A stretch of DNA of 64,000 bases from Hoplostethus atlanticus. Its lineage: Eukaryota; Chordata; Actinopteri; Trachichthyiformes; Trachichthyidae. The notes below the pieces were generated by a model. The model saw only the letters and a program-made list of their open reading frames with translations. It was not told the DNA's origin and did not search any database. The position numbers and the translations under genes were made by a program. Shown piece after piece: positions 32,601-45,608 of this stretch (within the stretch, counting starts at the first letter, position 1; every line of letters starts with the position of its first letter). Where the stretch lies: positions 1,023,501-1,087,500 of the forward strand of contig JAXDDX010000057.1 of NCBI GenBank assembly GCA_034670405.1, given 5' to 3'.

Positions 32601-33555
32601 GCATGCAATCACATTTGCATTAGTAGGGAAAGTGAAAGAGAAAGAAGCAGAGTGAGAGAGACAGATAGCTGAAGGGGTACTTTTTTTTTTCCAAGTCTGC
32701 TTAGCTGAGCACAGTTATTATGAGAGTATCAATCCACATTACGACACACTGCTGTTCCACTCATTTACAACTGGCTGCCAGGCCTCCAATGGGAGAATTA
32801 CAGTCACTGTGTTTAAAAAGTCACATTCAATATTTGTTATTTACTTGTTATAGCCAACTATTACACATTCAGCCTTTGACTTTGACTTCTCGTCACCGCA
32901 CTTTTGATCCTGACTTGTGTGAATGTCCGTCTCTGAGGTTTTTTTGCTCCTCTCTCTGCCGTGGACTCCACAACCCAGCTGATTCCTACGGACAAAGTTT
33001 GCTTCACTCGCAAGCACTCTCACACTTTGGAGGAGTCCAGAGAGGAACGGATCGATACAGGAAACTCCCAGAGCGAAGAAGGAAGTTAATGGTACACTCT
33101 CACCCCATGAAAGAGCAATCAATAAAACAAATGGATGCAGTTAACACAGTATTTCTCAAATGTCTGGCATGTTTTTTTGTACAGTATTGGGTCAGCTGGT
33201 TGTTAAATTGCTGTTTTTAAATATTTTTAAATATACTTATTTGAGAAAGTTAGTTTCTATACAGCTGGCGATGCTGGACAGTAGCCAGCGACCACATGCC
33301 ACTCCATTTGATCACATCACTCTCCAGTGGTTGTAAATGGTTCCTGCCACAGCCACAGTACAACTAGCCCAGACCACCCTTTTAGCAAAACTTTAAGTGA
33401 CACTTTTTTTTCAAAGTCCTGCTGATGATTTGGTGCTAAAAGCTTGAGTGCTAAAACCTCACCCTTTAGCGTGTGATGCCCTGCTGTTGTGCTCAGACCC
33501 CGGCATAATGCAGTCTTGCAGTGTGTCCTCTTGCCTCTCATTCTGATGAATTGCT
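29675..33555. other. Upstream non-coding DNA, segment B
   Basis: It includes GA-rich tracts (30530-30600), a GT run (31779-31802) and a C/G-richer block (31180-31640). An open frame of 166 codons lies at 32720-33220 on the plus strand. It has no recognisable domain and its composition looks random. About one frame of that length is expected by chance in 64 kb. Confidence 0.4.
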
Positions 33556-33560
33556 ACACA

Positions 33561-33890
33561 GTAGGGATTGACCGATTTGGGTTTTTGAAGGCTGATATTG
33601 ATTTGTACTGATACTCTTTTTTCAAGGCCAGAAAATTAAAAGGATTCAGTCATTTCCTCTGAGCCTCTGAGGCAGTATTTAAACCACCGAAGCTCTTTAA
33701 GGCAGGGTGAGCCACCCCATCTATCCCATGGTAGGGGAAAGTCTGGGATACAGTAATGTCTTTAAATGAAGAATTTTATTGAACAATTAAATTAAGCAAA
33801 TGAGAAACCTCATATCTACACTGATTGGCTGATATCCGATATTTAATTAAGGGTCAACATCGGCCCGATATATCGTCTTTCCAGTGTTAA
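33561..33890. repeat. Degenerate dispersed repeat
   Basis: It begins TAGGGATTGACCGATTTGGG with GGCTGATATTGAT soon after, and ends with GGCTGATATCCGATATT and CGGCCCGATATATCG. Alternating GCCGATA words of this sort mark a common teleost dispersed repeat. The middle part (about 33640-33815) looks unrelated or highly diverged. Confidence 0.45.
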
Positions 33891-34089
33891 TAAGTGTTGA
33901 TTGGACTTTTATAAAGACTGGCATCTGCTGATTTTTACACTCACAGAGTTTAATTAACAACGTCGATTTTGCTGCAGTGTATCTCAGGCTGTGGTAGGAA
34001 TCCTGTTAATGGCAAAGGGTACTAAGACAGAAGGATGACAGGCTGGCTGCGACACTGGTGTCGACAGGCCCGAGAGCCTGGAGACGGCC

Positions 34090-34115
34090 GGGGGTGGGGT
34101 GGGTGGGGGTAAGGG
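34090..34115 (+). other. G-quadruplex candidate
   Basis: Five G runs (34090-34094, 34096-34099, 34101-34103, 34105-34109, 34113-34115) separated by loops of 1-3 bases. This satisfies the canonical four-run rule with short loops. Confidence 0.7.
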
Positions 34116-36422
34116 AGAAGTGAGTGATGGGCATGTGTCAACCCTCCTCCCGTGGTGAATGTTGAGGGGGGACAAGGGTGGCTCGCTAATTGGGGCGAGA
34201 TGTGAAAGTCCCTGTCAGTCATCATCATCTTCACTAATACGTTTGGAGGCAAAAGTCAAACAGTCAGCTGAAGCATAGAACAGAATGATTAGTCACCAGA
34301 GCGGGGAGCACCCTAATCAAGGATGTTTTTCCCACACTAAACATCTCTTCTGGACAGAGCTGTTGCAGGAAAGATTGGTGGCACACTGTACCCCTGCACA
34401 CAAAGCTACCTCCTTTAATTATTGAACAAGTGTGTGTTTAATTTTCAAGACAATTTCAGATAGTGTCCCCGCGAGACCAAGCCCTAGACTGATGCTATAT
34501 TTTTGGCTTTCAGAGGCTCACAACAGTGAATACCTCCCATAACAATAGCAATGTTGTGACGGTCATAATAGAATACGGGTCCTGGCCTTCCCGCGTCTAT
34601 AATTTTCTCTGACCTTGATTTGTTTTCTTCCCTCAGAATCCCTCATGCGACGTCCTGGGGGAAATAACACCGACAGAAAAGCAGAGAGGGATGCAGCCTC
34701 TGGAATTTTCCTGTGAAATTAAAAAAGGAGCGCTTTTTTTTTTCCCGGGGAGTTACTTAACCGGTGTGAAAAATACATGGCGACAGCTGTAACAAGCAGG
34801 TAATGAAATAATAAGTGGTCCTTATTCCTACTGCTTAATGTTCTTGTACTTTTTCAGTTGACAATGTAATTGTTTGAAAACAACAGAGTGATTTAATTTG
34901 TACTGTTTTGCATGATTAGATTCTTTCAGGGCTTTCCCTCCACACATTAAACAAAAGTGTAACTACTCATAACTGTATTTCAACAGGTATAATTAAGCTT
35001 AATTGACTAAATAATTTAATTAATATGCCACAAAAAATGGCCAATTCTCTTTTTTAATGACGTTTTAATGCAGGTAGTTGCCAGTGTCTCTCCTTCAGTA
35101 ATTCCTGCCCTTGAATCTAACGACCCGAACAAAGCCAACCAGTCTAAATTGAGTGGCTCTTTAAATCCACTAAGATCTCATTTCCATAGCCCTCTAACTG
35201 GGAAAACAACAACAATTATGGGACTGATGTTAGCATGAAGTGACACCCCTGAGCTGCAGCCGGGCAGCAGGTGGGTAATTGGCCCTGAGCTGTACGGTGG
35301 GCCCTCTGTGGGACTGTCCTTGTCTTGTGATGGGGACGCTGGATGCTGCACAGCATACACTTATCAGCTCGCTGCCCTTTGAGTCAGATGCGCCTCCGCA
35401 GCGCTTCGTAATTAACCAAGTGAGACGAGCGGGGTCAGAGAGACGCGTGGCGTGGTAACTAGCGCCGCTGAACCCTGTATCACACGTGTAGGTGTGTTTT
35501 TGCCTGCCTTTTTTTTGTTCTTGCTATCATTTCACGGGAATGTGTGTAGATTATTTGCGTGAAGGCAGCGTGTCAGAGATAGAGAGAGGGGATTTTAGTG
35601 CAGAGAAAGAAAGTGGACTCCAGAGGACTCCCTGGTGTTAATTGAGGTGTAATGTGATTTGTTTTGCTGGCCCTTCTAGCAGCCCTTCCCAGTCCATTGA
35701 ATCAGATCCCCTGTGATTACTCTCTAATGGCCTCTCTTATGTCTGTGTGCTTTAAACACAACCTGCGACTGCCCAAGTTAAAATGATAAGGTTAATGCTA
35801 CCCTGACATCATATGAAGTGAATAACAATTTGAGCATGGCACCATGGCTGTGTTAGTAAGTGCACTATCTATTAACACTGAGGGCAAAAAAGAACAGCCA
35901 AATCCCGCCAGCACAAACCAATAGTGCAGTCTGTATTCAAAGACACAGATGAGGAATCGGGTACACCACAACATCAACATTTTGATATTCTGCTTTGTCA
36001 AGTCATTTGCCACAATTCCATATTTCAGGAGCGAGAGCACACAACAATGGGATTTTCTTTTCTATTGTGGAGGGAATGCGACGCCGGGTGCAGGTCTGTG
36101 GGGAACATATTTAGTTATTACAGCCATGTAGCCCTATGGTGGGTTTATGTGCAGGAGTTAGTTAGACTCGAATAAACCGATCATTCTTGAATGACATTTC
36201 TGCATTGGTGCCACTGCACTGCAGTTCATGAATGTTTAATGGAGAGGGTGGCTGTTTTGGGGCCTGCCAAGCAAGGTCCGCTCCCTGTCATAAATATACT
36301 AACGCAAAGGCAGAGTGGAGGTCAAAAACAACTGATGCTACAAACAAAGGACACTACACACACACACAGCCTTTGACAAGCAAACACCCTTAATACCCAC
36401 AGAAAGCAGGTGGGTATCTGAT

Positions 36423-36427
<5 letters not shown>
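34116..36427. other. Upstream non-coding DNA, segment C
   Basis: No gene is recognised. AT-rich unique DNA at 34900-35070 has several TTAATTAA/TAATTA words typical of homeodomain-binding non-coding elements. Conservation cannot be judged from one sequence. Confidence 0.35.
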
Positions 36428-36469
<42 letters not shown>

Positions 36470-36526
36470 TTCCTCTCTCCCTTTCTCTCTCTCTCTCTCA
36501 CTCACACACACACACACACACTCTCA
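36428..36526. repeat. Compound (AC)n-(TC)n-(AC)n microsatellite
   Basis: A 41-base AC run, then a TC-rich run, then a second AC run, about 100 bases in all. Confidence 0.95.
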
Positions 36527-36703
36527 TTTTGATCTCACGTTCTCATTTTATTGGCTCTCTGGCCCTGCTCAGCCCTTGCAGGCATCATGAGCAGAGACAG
36601 CAGAGTTGAGGTGACCCATATTCTCCACTGCAGCGACCAGAGATTAATTAACATCACGTCAGATCCCACCCCAGCAGACTCCTCGAATGAGCCAGCCAGA
36701 GAA

Positions 36704-36704
36704 G

Positions 36705-36784
<80 letters not shown>
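36704..36784. repeat. (GATA)20 microsatellite
   Basis: About 81 bases of perfect GATA/TAGA tetranucleotide repeat. Confidence 0.97.
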
Positions 36785-37136
36785 ACTGTCTATAGCAAAA
36801 GCAGACAGAGATGAAAAGGAGTGGTTGGGGTGTATTGGTGGTGAAGTGGGCTAGGGCACTTTCACGTTTGTTCCTTCTAATCTGGCTCACCTGTATCCCA
36901 TGAAGCCTTTTCTCTCTCCCCCATCTTTCCTGGTCTATCTGCACAGTATGTTGTCTAGTGAAGAAACTCAATAAAAAAATGAAAAGTGGAAGAAGAGAAA
37001 GAGAGGGTGATATTTAAAGATGGGAAAGGTGATAATTGGGTTTGAGAAAGAAGAGTAAGGGTGAAATGTATATGAAATGGTGGTTTTGGGAGGGTGCAGC
37101 AATGCGTGTGGACTCAGATAACAATTTGCTAATTAC

Positions 37137-37155
37137 AAAAAAAAAAAAAAAAAAA
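37137..37155 (+). repeat. A19 homopolymer
   Basis: Nineteen consecutive A. No adjoining element could be identified that would make it a retrotransposon tail. Confidence 0.9.
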
Positions 37156-37375
37156 TCCTAACCCCGAAACAAAACCTCTTCCGGCTGGTGGGTGCCATGT
37201 TTAACTGTAAGTGAGCAAAAGACGTCCCCAAGAAGTCACCACTTAATGTCGGCGTGGCACTTTGAGTCTTTTCGTCTCCGTACTGAAGATAAACACAATC
37301 AACTTCTCAAACAGTATCTGCCTGACAGCGTCCTAGTCTTCTTGTAGGGATGACACAGTACAAAGAGAATGAAAG

Positions 37376-37379
<4 letters not shown>

Positions 37380-37413
<34 letters not shown>

Positions 37414-37430
37414 CAGAGAGAGAGGGGGGC
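37380..37430. repeat. (GT)13-(GA)n microsatellite
   Basis: A perfect GT run (37380-37406) followed by an imperfect GA run ending in a G6 tract. Confidence 0.9.
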
Positions 37431-39734
37431 AGCTACGGCATGGAAGAGAGGGAGAAACTTTTACTTCAGTGCAGTCTTCAATATTACTGCCAGGGTGGCA
37501 TGATAAGATAAAAACCTTCTCTGAGCGGAAGGCTGAGAGAGAGAGAGAACAAGCAGATGACTCAGCTAACTGGCTGGACTGCATACGAATAGGGTTTCCA
37601 TAAAAACGCTTCATCCTCCGTGAGCCGCAACTGTGGCCAGGCAGTTTGACTGCTTTGCAGCTCCATGTATATGTATGATCAGACAAAGGCTAACAATTAA
37701 ACGATGATACACTATTCCGACAACTTTTTTTCTCTACGGTGAAGGTCAGATGCAGCCTCCTTCGTATTGTTCAGTCTGTTGTGATGGTGTACATTATGCA
37801 TGATAAGCAAATGCAGTGTGCTCCAATTATTCCGTTGCACCTCTCAACCGAGGCCCTGCAACGCCCCGCCTCACCTCAAATAACACTTCACTATTTTAGG
37901 ATTCAAACTGCTAGGTGTCACCTTCAGTCGCCTGTTTAAAGTTCCATATAGGGTCGTGGTTGAGAGATGCACTGGAGGAGGGCGGGGGGAAATAGATAGA
38001 TAGATAGAGGTCTTTCTGTCTGGGCTGGGGCTGTGATGCAGAGAGAGGGTCTCGTTGATAATACATCAGGAGCAGAAATCCATCAGGACCGCATTCATTT
38101 AATGCATGAAGCAGACGTTTATCCATGCATGAACGTGTCCGTGGCCTCTGGACTCTGGAGCAGTGGCCTGGCTAAGTGGGCAGTCCTCTCAGGGCTGCCA
38201 CTGAGTATGGCAGGTCTCAGGGACACGGCGGCTCGCCCAGACATCACTCCTGCCCGCTTCCAGACAACAGGATGAAACATTCATGAGGTGTCTTTTTGAC
38301 ATTGGCAGATTGAACATTGTTTGGTTTTTGTGTGTACCCTCCCCCACCCTCGCCTACGCTCCTCCTCACTCCACTCCACTCCCCCACACACCATCGTATC
38401 TGTCGGCCCACTTGATGGAGCTTTCAGGTAAAAACATAAACCCAGTGTGGAGTGATTACCGAATGTGCTTCTGCAGAGGAAGGACTGGCATTTCTCTCTC
38501 TTTGTTGTGGATCTGACCTTTGAAAATATCACAGATTAAATCTTTAATTATTTATGAAGGCTAGTGGTGGTGATGGGGCGAGGGAGGGGGATGTTGCCCC
38601 ATGTGGTGGGGGCATTCTTGCTGCAAGAGATTTGGGAAAATACTGTGCAGGTTGCAGTCTTTATGGAACATATGAGCGGTTCCAGTACAGATACAGGCCT
38701 GTGACGAGACGGCTAATGTGCTATTTGATGTCATTCTTGATATTTCTTCATGGATTATCATCATTTCAGGATCAGGATTATGTCATTTATTGATGATCTC
38801 ATTCATGTCAATTGCATTTATCAGTTTTCACATTTTAGTTTCTGATGAAGATTTTAAATTCCAAATCTAAAGTTGCATCACCGTTGAGTGAACTCCAAAA
38901 CGACATTGACGCCTCATGTGTCCTTACTGTAAACATTTCCGGCACATTCATTTCAAAATCAAATAATCATGACACCAAAAAAATAAAACATAAACAAACA
39001 ACAGAGAAAATGAATGTGCTATATGAAAGAAGTGGTTCCCAGGAGGGCGGTGGAACCAGTGTTTGATATGCAAACTCTCTTTTCTACCACAACTCCCGGC
39101 AAATGTCAACGGACATCGGGAGGGTTGACATCTCAATTAAAGAGCGCTAACATGCATCATTCCAAACAGCCCGTGAAGCGAAAGGCATCATTTAGATTGA
39201 TCTAGCGGCATCAATGAAAATAAATCAGAGCAGCAACCTAATAATGCAACCCTCCAGGGTGCGTCTGTAATTTGCAGATAGGAATTCAGAGTGGTATCTG
39301 CATAATGATATTCCAGCTGATGAACCTGGCGATCTGTTTCTGTGGCAGGAGCGTACTAACTAACTCCTCTGAGGTGTGCGATCGTAACCACAGTTTGTCC
39401 TCTTTGGTCCGAACCATAGTGGAAAATTGTTGTTGTTACATTGTTGCATTTTTGTATTTGGTTTGTTCGTCAAAACAAGTCTAATTGCAATCCCTGTAAC
39501 TTTAGCTAAGCATGATGGATTCATCTGCACTCTTAATGTACTTTCTCTGGTCTTCATTACATTTAAAAACTTTCAAGGAGTTGGGAAATGTTCTCCACAG
39601 TCTATATATTGAAGAGGCATTTCACCCAAGTTTGCCCTCGGGTCATTTTGTTTTACGACGCTTCCCAAGCATGAGTAACTGGTGGCTTTGGATTATGTTC
39701 TCACTCCTAACGAACCTGCACCATATAGTTTTTC
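37431..39734. other. Upstream non-coding DNA, segment D
   Basis: No gene is recognised. The segment includes a short GATA run (37993-38009) and ordinary unique DNA. Confidence 0.35.
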
Positions 39735-39935
39735 AGGCTACATTCATACTGCAGCTGAAAGTGTCTCAATTGATGCGTGATTGCCTGCAGTATGAACGCA
39801 GCCTTAGTGCGGTTATTTGGTGCGAGTTTGAATGCCATTGTTCCCACCTGCCCAAGCAAACTGAACTAACGGAGTAAATGTTCCACAGTTTGAATAAACC
39901 GCTCCAAACATGCCTGGTGTGAACGTGCCCTTACT
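39735..39935. repeat. Hairpin-bearing dispersed repeat relic
   Basis: An inverted pair (39735-39754 and 39785-39804, 18 of 20 bases pairing) starts AGGCTACATTCATACTGCAG. The following stretch has GTGCGAGTTTGAATGCC and ends CGCTCCAAACATGCCTGGTG then TGAACGTGCCC. Phrases of the type 'ACATTCATACTGCAG' and 'GGTGTGAACGTGCC' mark common teleost DNA-repeat ends. Limits are uncertain. Confidence 0.45.
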
Positions 39936-41128
39936 GTGATTATATTGATGGACTACACAGAGGTATTAGAGTATGAGTATGTTAGAGTATGTTCTGTCAA
40001 ACCTTAAGATCTTTGGCAAAACAGATCCTGAAACCAGTCTAAAATGCTTTAATAAGGAGGTGGATTTTGGCACAGGACTAGATTGTGAATCCAGTCCAAT
40101 GCCAATACGCACAGATTTTATTGATGAAGTGTTTTAAAACAAGTACTGCTACCACAGTAAAGCTATAAATAAGATTAGAAGAAGCAGAAGACTAAATGTC
40201 TGGAATATTTCTGCTAATTTCACAGAATTTCGAGACACCGGGCTCGCAATAGACAACAGAGAGTAGAACAGTATATATATATCTCTCTACATGTGTACAT
40301 TCAGAAAGCAGTAGGCTCCAGATGTAGGTGTTGGTGTGGTTATGAATGCAGCAGAATTTGTTCACCCTCTGTGTATACAGGTGCAGTGCGGCTGTATTAT
40401 GGAGTGCTGAGTTTTCAAACTACACGACAGTATCAAGGGTTGCTTTAACACCCCACTGGGAATGACCTAATTAGAGCTGACCAAGGAGGGGGCGGAGATG
40501 TTAAATGGCAGCAACATTAGCGGTCACACCACGGGTGTCACCTCAGATTGGGTCGCGCTTACCCAGTTGTGTAGAGAAAGCAGAAAGGTGGAAAGAGTTG
40601 TTTGAAGTGCCTCCGTTTACCAAGGCATCTGTGAGAGTTGTCGTTAAGAAAGTCATGTAAGAAAGATGATTAATCTGCTTTAGCCTCTCTGTCTATGCTA
40701 GAATTTCTTAGGATTACTGAACAGCCATGGGGGGTGATGTAAGTCTTGTCTGTCAATAGCTACTCTTTATTTTCTACTGGATGTATTGTACATTGTACAC
40801 TTGAAAGCCACACTAGCAGCTTCACCATTTACTGACAGCATTTTGATCCAGTGTGGATTTTTGCCTTGTCAGAATGTACTGTCATACAATACTGGCATTG
40901 GCCATTGCCACCAGTTCTGCTCAGGCTAGAGTCTTGCTTGTTACACTGCTCAACGTATTCTCCAGCACCTAACGCAAATTCAAGTGCAAGATGTTGACGA
41001 TTAAAAGAATTATGTTGAAAAAGAAAAAGGCTGCATTTAAGGCTTTAGATGACCCAGTTTCAAGGCATCCATCCTGTGGCTTAGTTGCTCTAGAGGCTTC
41101 TGTATGTGGTATTTGTGGATACACTGTG
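39936..41128. other. Upstream non-coding DNA, segment E
   Basis: No gene, element or structure is recognised. Confidence 0.35.
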
Positions 41129-41130
41129 CA

Positions 41131-41165
41131 GTGTGTGTGTGTGTGTGTGTACGCGCTGCGCGCGG
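41131..41165. other. Z-DNA-prone (GT)10 plus CG-alternating tract
   Basis: Twenty bases of GT are followed at once by ACGCGCTGCGCGCG. Almost every step alternates purine and pyrimidine, with one phase change at TG. The sequence also forms a small inverted pair (GTAC..GTAC) around the GC core. Confidence 0.5.
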
Positions 41166-44100
41166 GTACACATACATGCAAATGTGGGTTTTTGTGTTTG
41201 TGTTCTTGCTTGTATGCTGCATTTTTTTTCTTTTTTTTTTTTGCTTGTGTCGGTTGGAGCACATCCTTAGATCTCATCAAAAAACAGTGACCTAGATATC
41301 ATTAACCCCCTAAAACCAGCAGAAAATTGTATTTAAAAGCAGCACAGAGCCCATCAATCTGCTCTGCATGTCAGGAGGGAAACGCTCCCCATGTTGCAGT
41401 AGGGTTCCTAATGGAGGGGGATATCTGACATACACATGGACTCCCTACAGCATGTCAAGCTGCTGGCGCACAGACATGCACTCAGAGAAATGTAGTAGAC
41501 AGGTGATGGAAGGAATAAGCCTGTCTCCTGGCTGACAGCTACTTTACATGAAACACATAAACTCTAGAAAATAAAAGCCTGTGTTATAGTTCTACTGAGT
41601 AGCAGTCTCTGAATGGCAGAGAAACAATTAATGCCTTCAAGCGTGGCTTCTACGTGGTCGTGCTGCAGCGCGATACAGAGATGCTCAGAAGCGAATCAAC
41701 TTTCATTTATTCTTGCTCAGATGATATCCATTTGTAATACGTTATTAGATGTAATCTTCCGTTGGTTAACAGCCACCTTCATCTGCTTTAAGTTGAATGA
41801 GCATACCCCATCACGCGTTCCCTTAAGAATTCGCCAAGCCAGAAGATCCTGATTACACTTTCCCTTTAATCTGATAATCCAATTTAATTTGACTGTTTCG
41901 TTTGTTCATGAATATCAATATGGGAATATGTTCTTCAATATGGCGCTGTGATTTATGACTAACCCCATACTGTATGTATCTGATCAGCGTGATGTGAACC
42001 GCTTTCTAGAGGCAGATTCTAATTTAACATCACTCGCATCTTTTTTTCCCCCCACATTCTCGTGAGATTGATTCCCAATGAAGACCTCTTAGCAGATGAA
42101 GATTCTCTTAGCAGCTCGTGCGTGAATCTGATTGCATAAATTATGAGTTAGTGCAATTGTTGCTGGCGTGGTCACAGTATGTCATGAAGTGGCTGCTCAG
42201 TCAGAAAAGGGAGAATTAATTCAAGGGTATGAAATGAGCATTTATGTGATTACAGGCAGAGAAGCTATGCTACTTTGAAAAGATATTATCAACTGCACAC
42301 AATGATTAATCATGCTTATCAAGGTTAAACACACTGGATTGCATGCTGCACTCTCAGTTATAATGAATACAGGCTGGGAGGCCAATTAACTCAATTTTAA
42401 GTCTATTCTTTTCTTAACAGAGGGTGGAAAAGTACAAATTTTCTTTATAAAGCAAAGAAATACTCTCCTAATACTCTCCTGACAGGCTTCTTCTCAGTTT
42501 CCATGTTTCAAGAGAACACTAGTGAACTGTGAATTGCATGTCCATACATACAAACATCAAATGTAACATATTAATATAAATCAGGCTTAAAATACGACTC
42601 AATGCTCACTCAAGGCTCAAGGCTGTGATTGTGTGTAAAACCCGGCACCCCTGCTGTGACTCCATCCTGTAGGTAATGTTCCTTGTACCAAGTTGAACAA
42701 AAATAATAAGTAATAGATTTGTCTCATTTTTGTCACACTTTCTGCACAAAATAATGACTAACAACTACAATGCTTATGTCTTACAAGACAGCAATAATCT
42801 GCAAAGAGTCTTTCTCCTCTTGTTTTTTTTCTGCACAATGCGGCAGTGCTGATGCATGGTTTCTTCACCCTCCCTCTGGGAGGTGTGAACCATGAGAAGG
42901 GAAGGGGGGAGACGGAGGAAGGCGAGAACACAGAATGCAGTAAACTTCAGTAAGCACAATGTCTTCCTGTTCTTGTTCTGAACATCACAGTTTTTGTAGA
43001 AAAAAAAAAAAAGCATTGGTAATCCAGTACCTGACATTCTGGGTGGTACTTCTGATTAGTTGATTTCATGAAAAGTTGCACACAGTGGTTATGGCAGGAT
43101 CGCCACACACTGAAAATCTGGAGATCGAACACCACACCACTGTGACTTGTAGCTTACAAACTCATTTCACATGTCTTTGTGTCCAGTGTAGTATTTTACA
43201 ATATGGTTGCAAGGAGAACATCCAGGCCGTGTATCTGTCGTCTGTGTGGAGATGAAGTATGAGACTAATGTGACACAGTGTGTGAAGAGTTAAACTCGTG
43301 AATATGTGATATGTGATGATAAAATGTCTGTTCTCAGTCCTCATCAGAATGGCAATGCTACTGAGAATCCTACTGGCATAGACTCCTACCCTGCGGCCTG
43401 GGGATTACATGTGCTGCGTACACATTAAAGCCTCTAAACCCTCGCCTCCGCAGAGCTGATCTGACTGCACAATCATCCCCCTCACTCTCAGCTCCACTCC
43501 GCCGGCCATAAGGCCTCCATCCTCCCAGGATGCTTGCTGCTTACTTCCAGATCAGCAGAGCTCTGTAGTGCCCGGGAAGGTCGAAACGTGAGTAAGTTTG
43601 TCAGGTTGCCTCCATGCACACTGGATCACCTGGGAGTTGACCCTCTAGCTCCCCAACAGCTCTCCATGGAGTGAATCTGGTCGGAATGAGCATTTTTCAA
43701 AACTTTTATTTATTTTATTTTTTTATAGAAAAAGAGGTCAAAAGAACAGTTGGAGGTAGTGCTTTGCCCATTGCACTTGTTCGCTCACTCCCACACACTC
43801 CCAAGCACACGTGCATGCACACTTATTTGCAATGCATTCACATGTGCGCGCACAAAAGCATTTATATGGACACGCGCACAAATCTCCAATTTCAAGGGGT
43901 GAATCGAGGACCTAGAGCCAAGGTAAACTGTGCAGAGCAAAGCGCATTCAATTAGCCCCTGGCAGTTCTTCACCCTTACCTATCGTCATTGCATCACATT
44001 TCAATATTGCACAGAGGTGTGCTGCCAACGCACTGCTGACACATCAAAGGGCTGCGGCAAATCCACACTACTCCTCCGAGCCTCGCTGCTCCACAGCTAT

Positions 44101-44685
44101 GTCATAGCTGCTCTTGGGGACAGGCCAGACAGGCACAGGGAGAGGCCAGGCATGACTAAAGACCTTAGCAGACCTATTAAAAAATGGATTCTCTATTTCC
44201 CACTTCGATGAGTTAAAGTTATCAAGCCAGCCCGTGGGGAGAGCTTGATGATTTCCTGGTTAAGGGGAGACAGGTGATCTGGATCATAGGACAGGGGAGA
44301 GGGGATGCATGAGGATGCAAGCACTTCTTCCGACCCCCGCATTTTTGCTTAACCTTATTTGATATACTGGAAACGGCAACTTATCGCCATACCGTGTCCT
44401 CTGTCTATGAGCTACTTGTGTACAGCCTGCTGGTGTAAATAAGGCTAATGCACAGCCTCAATAAGCACAGCCCACCCATTCAACACAATAATGACTATCG
44501 CGTCCTCAGTTCTCACAGTAAAGGGATGAAAGGGAAGACACAGAAGCCAAGAGAGAAGTTAATAGTGAAATCCCTTCCATCTGTGTTCCATCTCTCTCCA
44601 GCCCAGTGTAGATGTAGGGAGCGTGATGCGGGGCACAGCCTTTGACTGAGATCTTCATTAGGATGTAACAGATACAGCAAGAGCT
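41166..44685. other. Upstream non-coding DNA, segment F
   Basis: No gene is recognised. AT-rich unique DNA at about 42000-42420 resembles a non-coding conserved element in composition only. A T-rich run lies at 41222-41241. Confidence 0.35.

Positions 44686-44686
<1 letters not shown>

Positions 44687-44737
<51 letters not shown>
44687..44737 (+). repeat. (CAG)17 trinucleotide repeat
   Basis: Fifty-one bases of perfect CAG on the plus strand. The open frames through it (poly-Cys on the minus strand) carry no other protein-like sequence, so it appears non-coding. Confidence 0.97.
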
Positions 44738-44739
<2 letters not shown>

Positions 44740-44997
44740 AGCTGACACAGTATAGTTAAAACAGTGCTCCTGTTTGTTGCCGCTGGGTTTGCCTCTTTGC
44801 CTCTATACTCTCTCTCGTCCTCCTCTCTCCCCCTTGCGTTCCTCCACTGTGGGCCAAATGAGCTTGGGCTGTAAATTGAATTCCATCCTCATGTATTTCT
44901 TCCAGAGGGCTCGCTAATTAAGAATTTAATTATGGCTGAGCGCAAAACATAGCAACAAAACCCCCTCATGTTTAAAACATCTTTGGACTCACCTGCC

Positions 44998-44998
44998 C

Positions 44999-45042
<44 letters not shown>
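44998..45042. repeat. (CT)n microsatellite
   Basis: About 45 bases of CT with one CC interruption. Confidence 0.95.
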
Positions 45043-45608
45043 GCTATTCTGTAAGCGCATTTTATAAAGGGTTTTGAGGTGAACTGAAGGTAAGACATAC
45101 AGTAAGATGGTAATCAGGAAGGACTACAGCAGAAACTCTCAAGAGTGAGCGCTCCATGTTGGTGCATACGATGCATAAATGATCAAAGAGGATCTGGAGC
45201 TTGGGCCATAAAATTCTGATGTTGATATTAGGGTGATTGCAATTATAAAATAACTAGCCTAAAATAAAAATAAACTCCTGTACCTAAAACCGGGAAATTA
45301 AATTCACATTTGATGAATGTAGCAATTGAAATAAAACATATTTATTAGCGTCCTGGGCTTTTCCTTTCAGTTTACCCTCTGTGTGAGTGCTGCTCGGTGT
45401 GATTTTTTTCCAATTATGACAATGTGTCCTCTTTTTTTAGCACTTTGTACAAGTGCTGCCCCGAGGAGAGTTCCCCTGCCTGAGGGTCTATCCACTACAG
45501 GCCTGTGCTGTTCTCATACCTTCCCTCCCTCCCTCTCTCTCCCTCACTCAAGGCTCTCTCATCTTGTCTCCGTTGGCCAGCCCTCCAGCAGCTATTTGTC
45601 ACTTGCAG

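Noticed and set aside
32720-33220. Longest open frame in the window (166 codons, plus strand)
   Set aside because: No recognisable domain, signal or start context. About one frame of this size is expected by chance in 64 kb on six frames.
36704-36784. GATA tract as a GATA-factor regulatory array
   Set aside because: A perfect tetranucleotide microsatellite is the simpler reading; nothing else in the sequence points to a function.
44506-44748. Minus-strand frame with a long poly-Cys run
   Set aside because: It is the (CAG)17 repeat read in one frame. The rest of the frame looks random.
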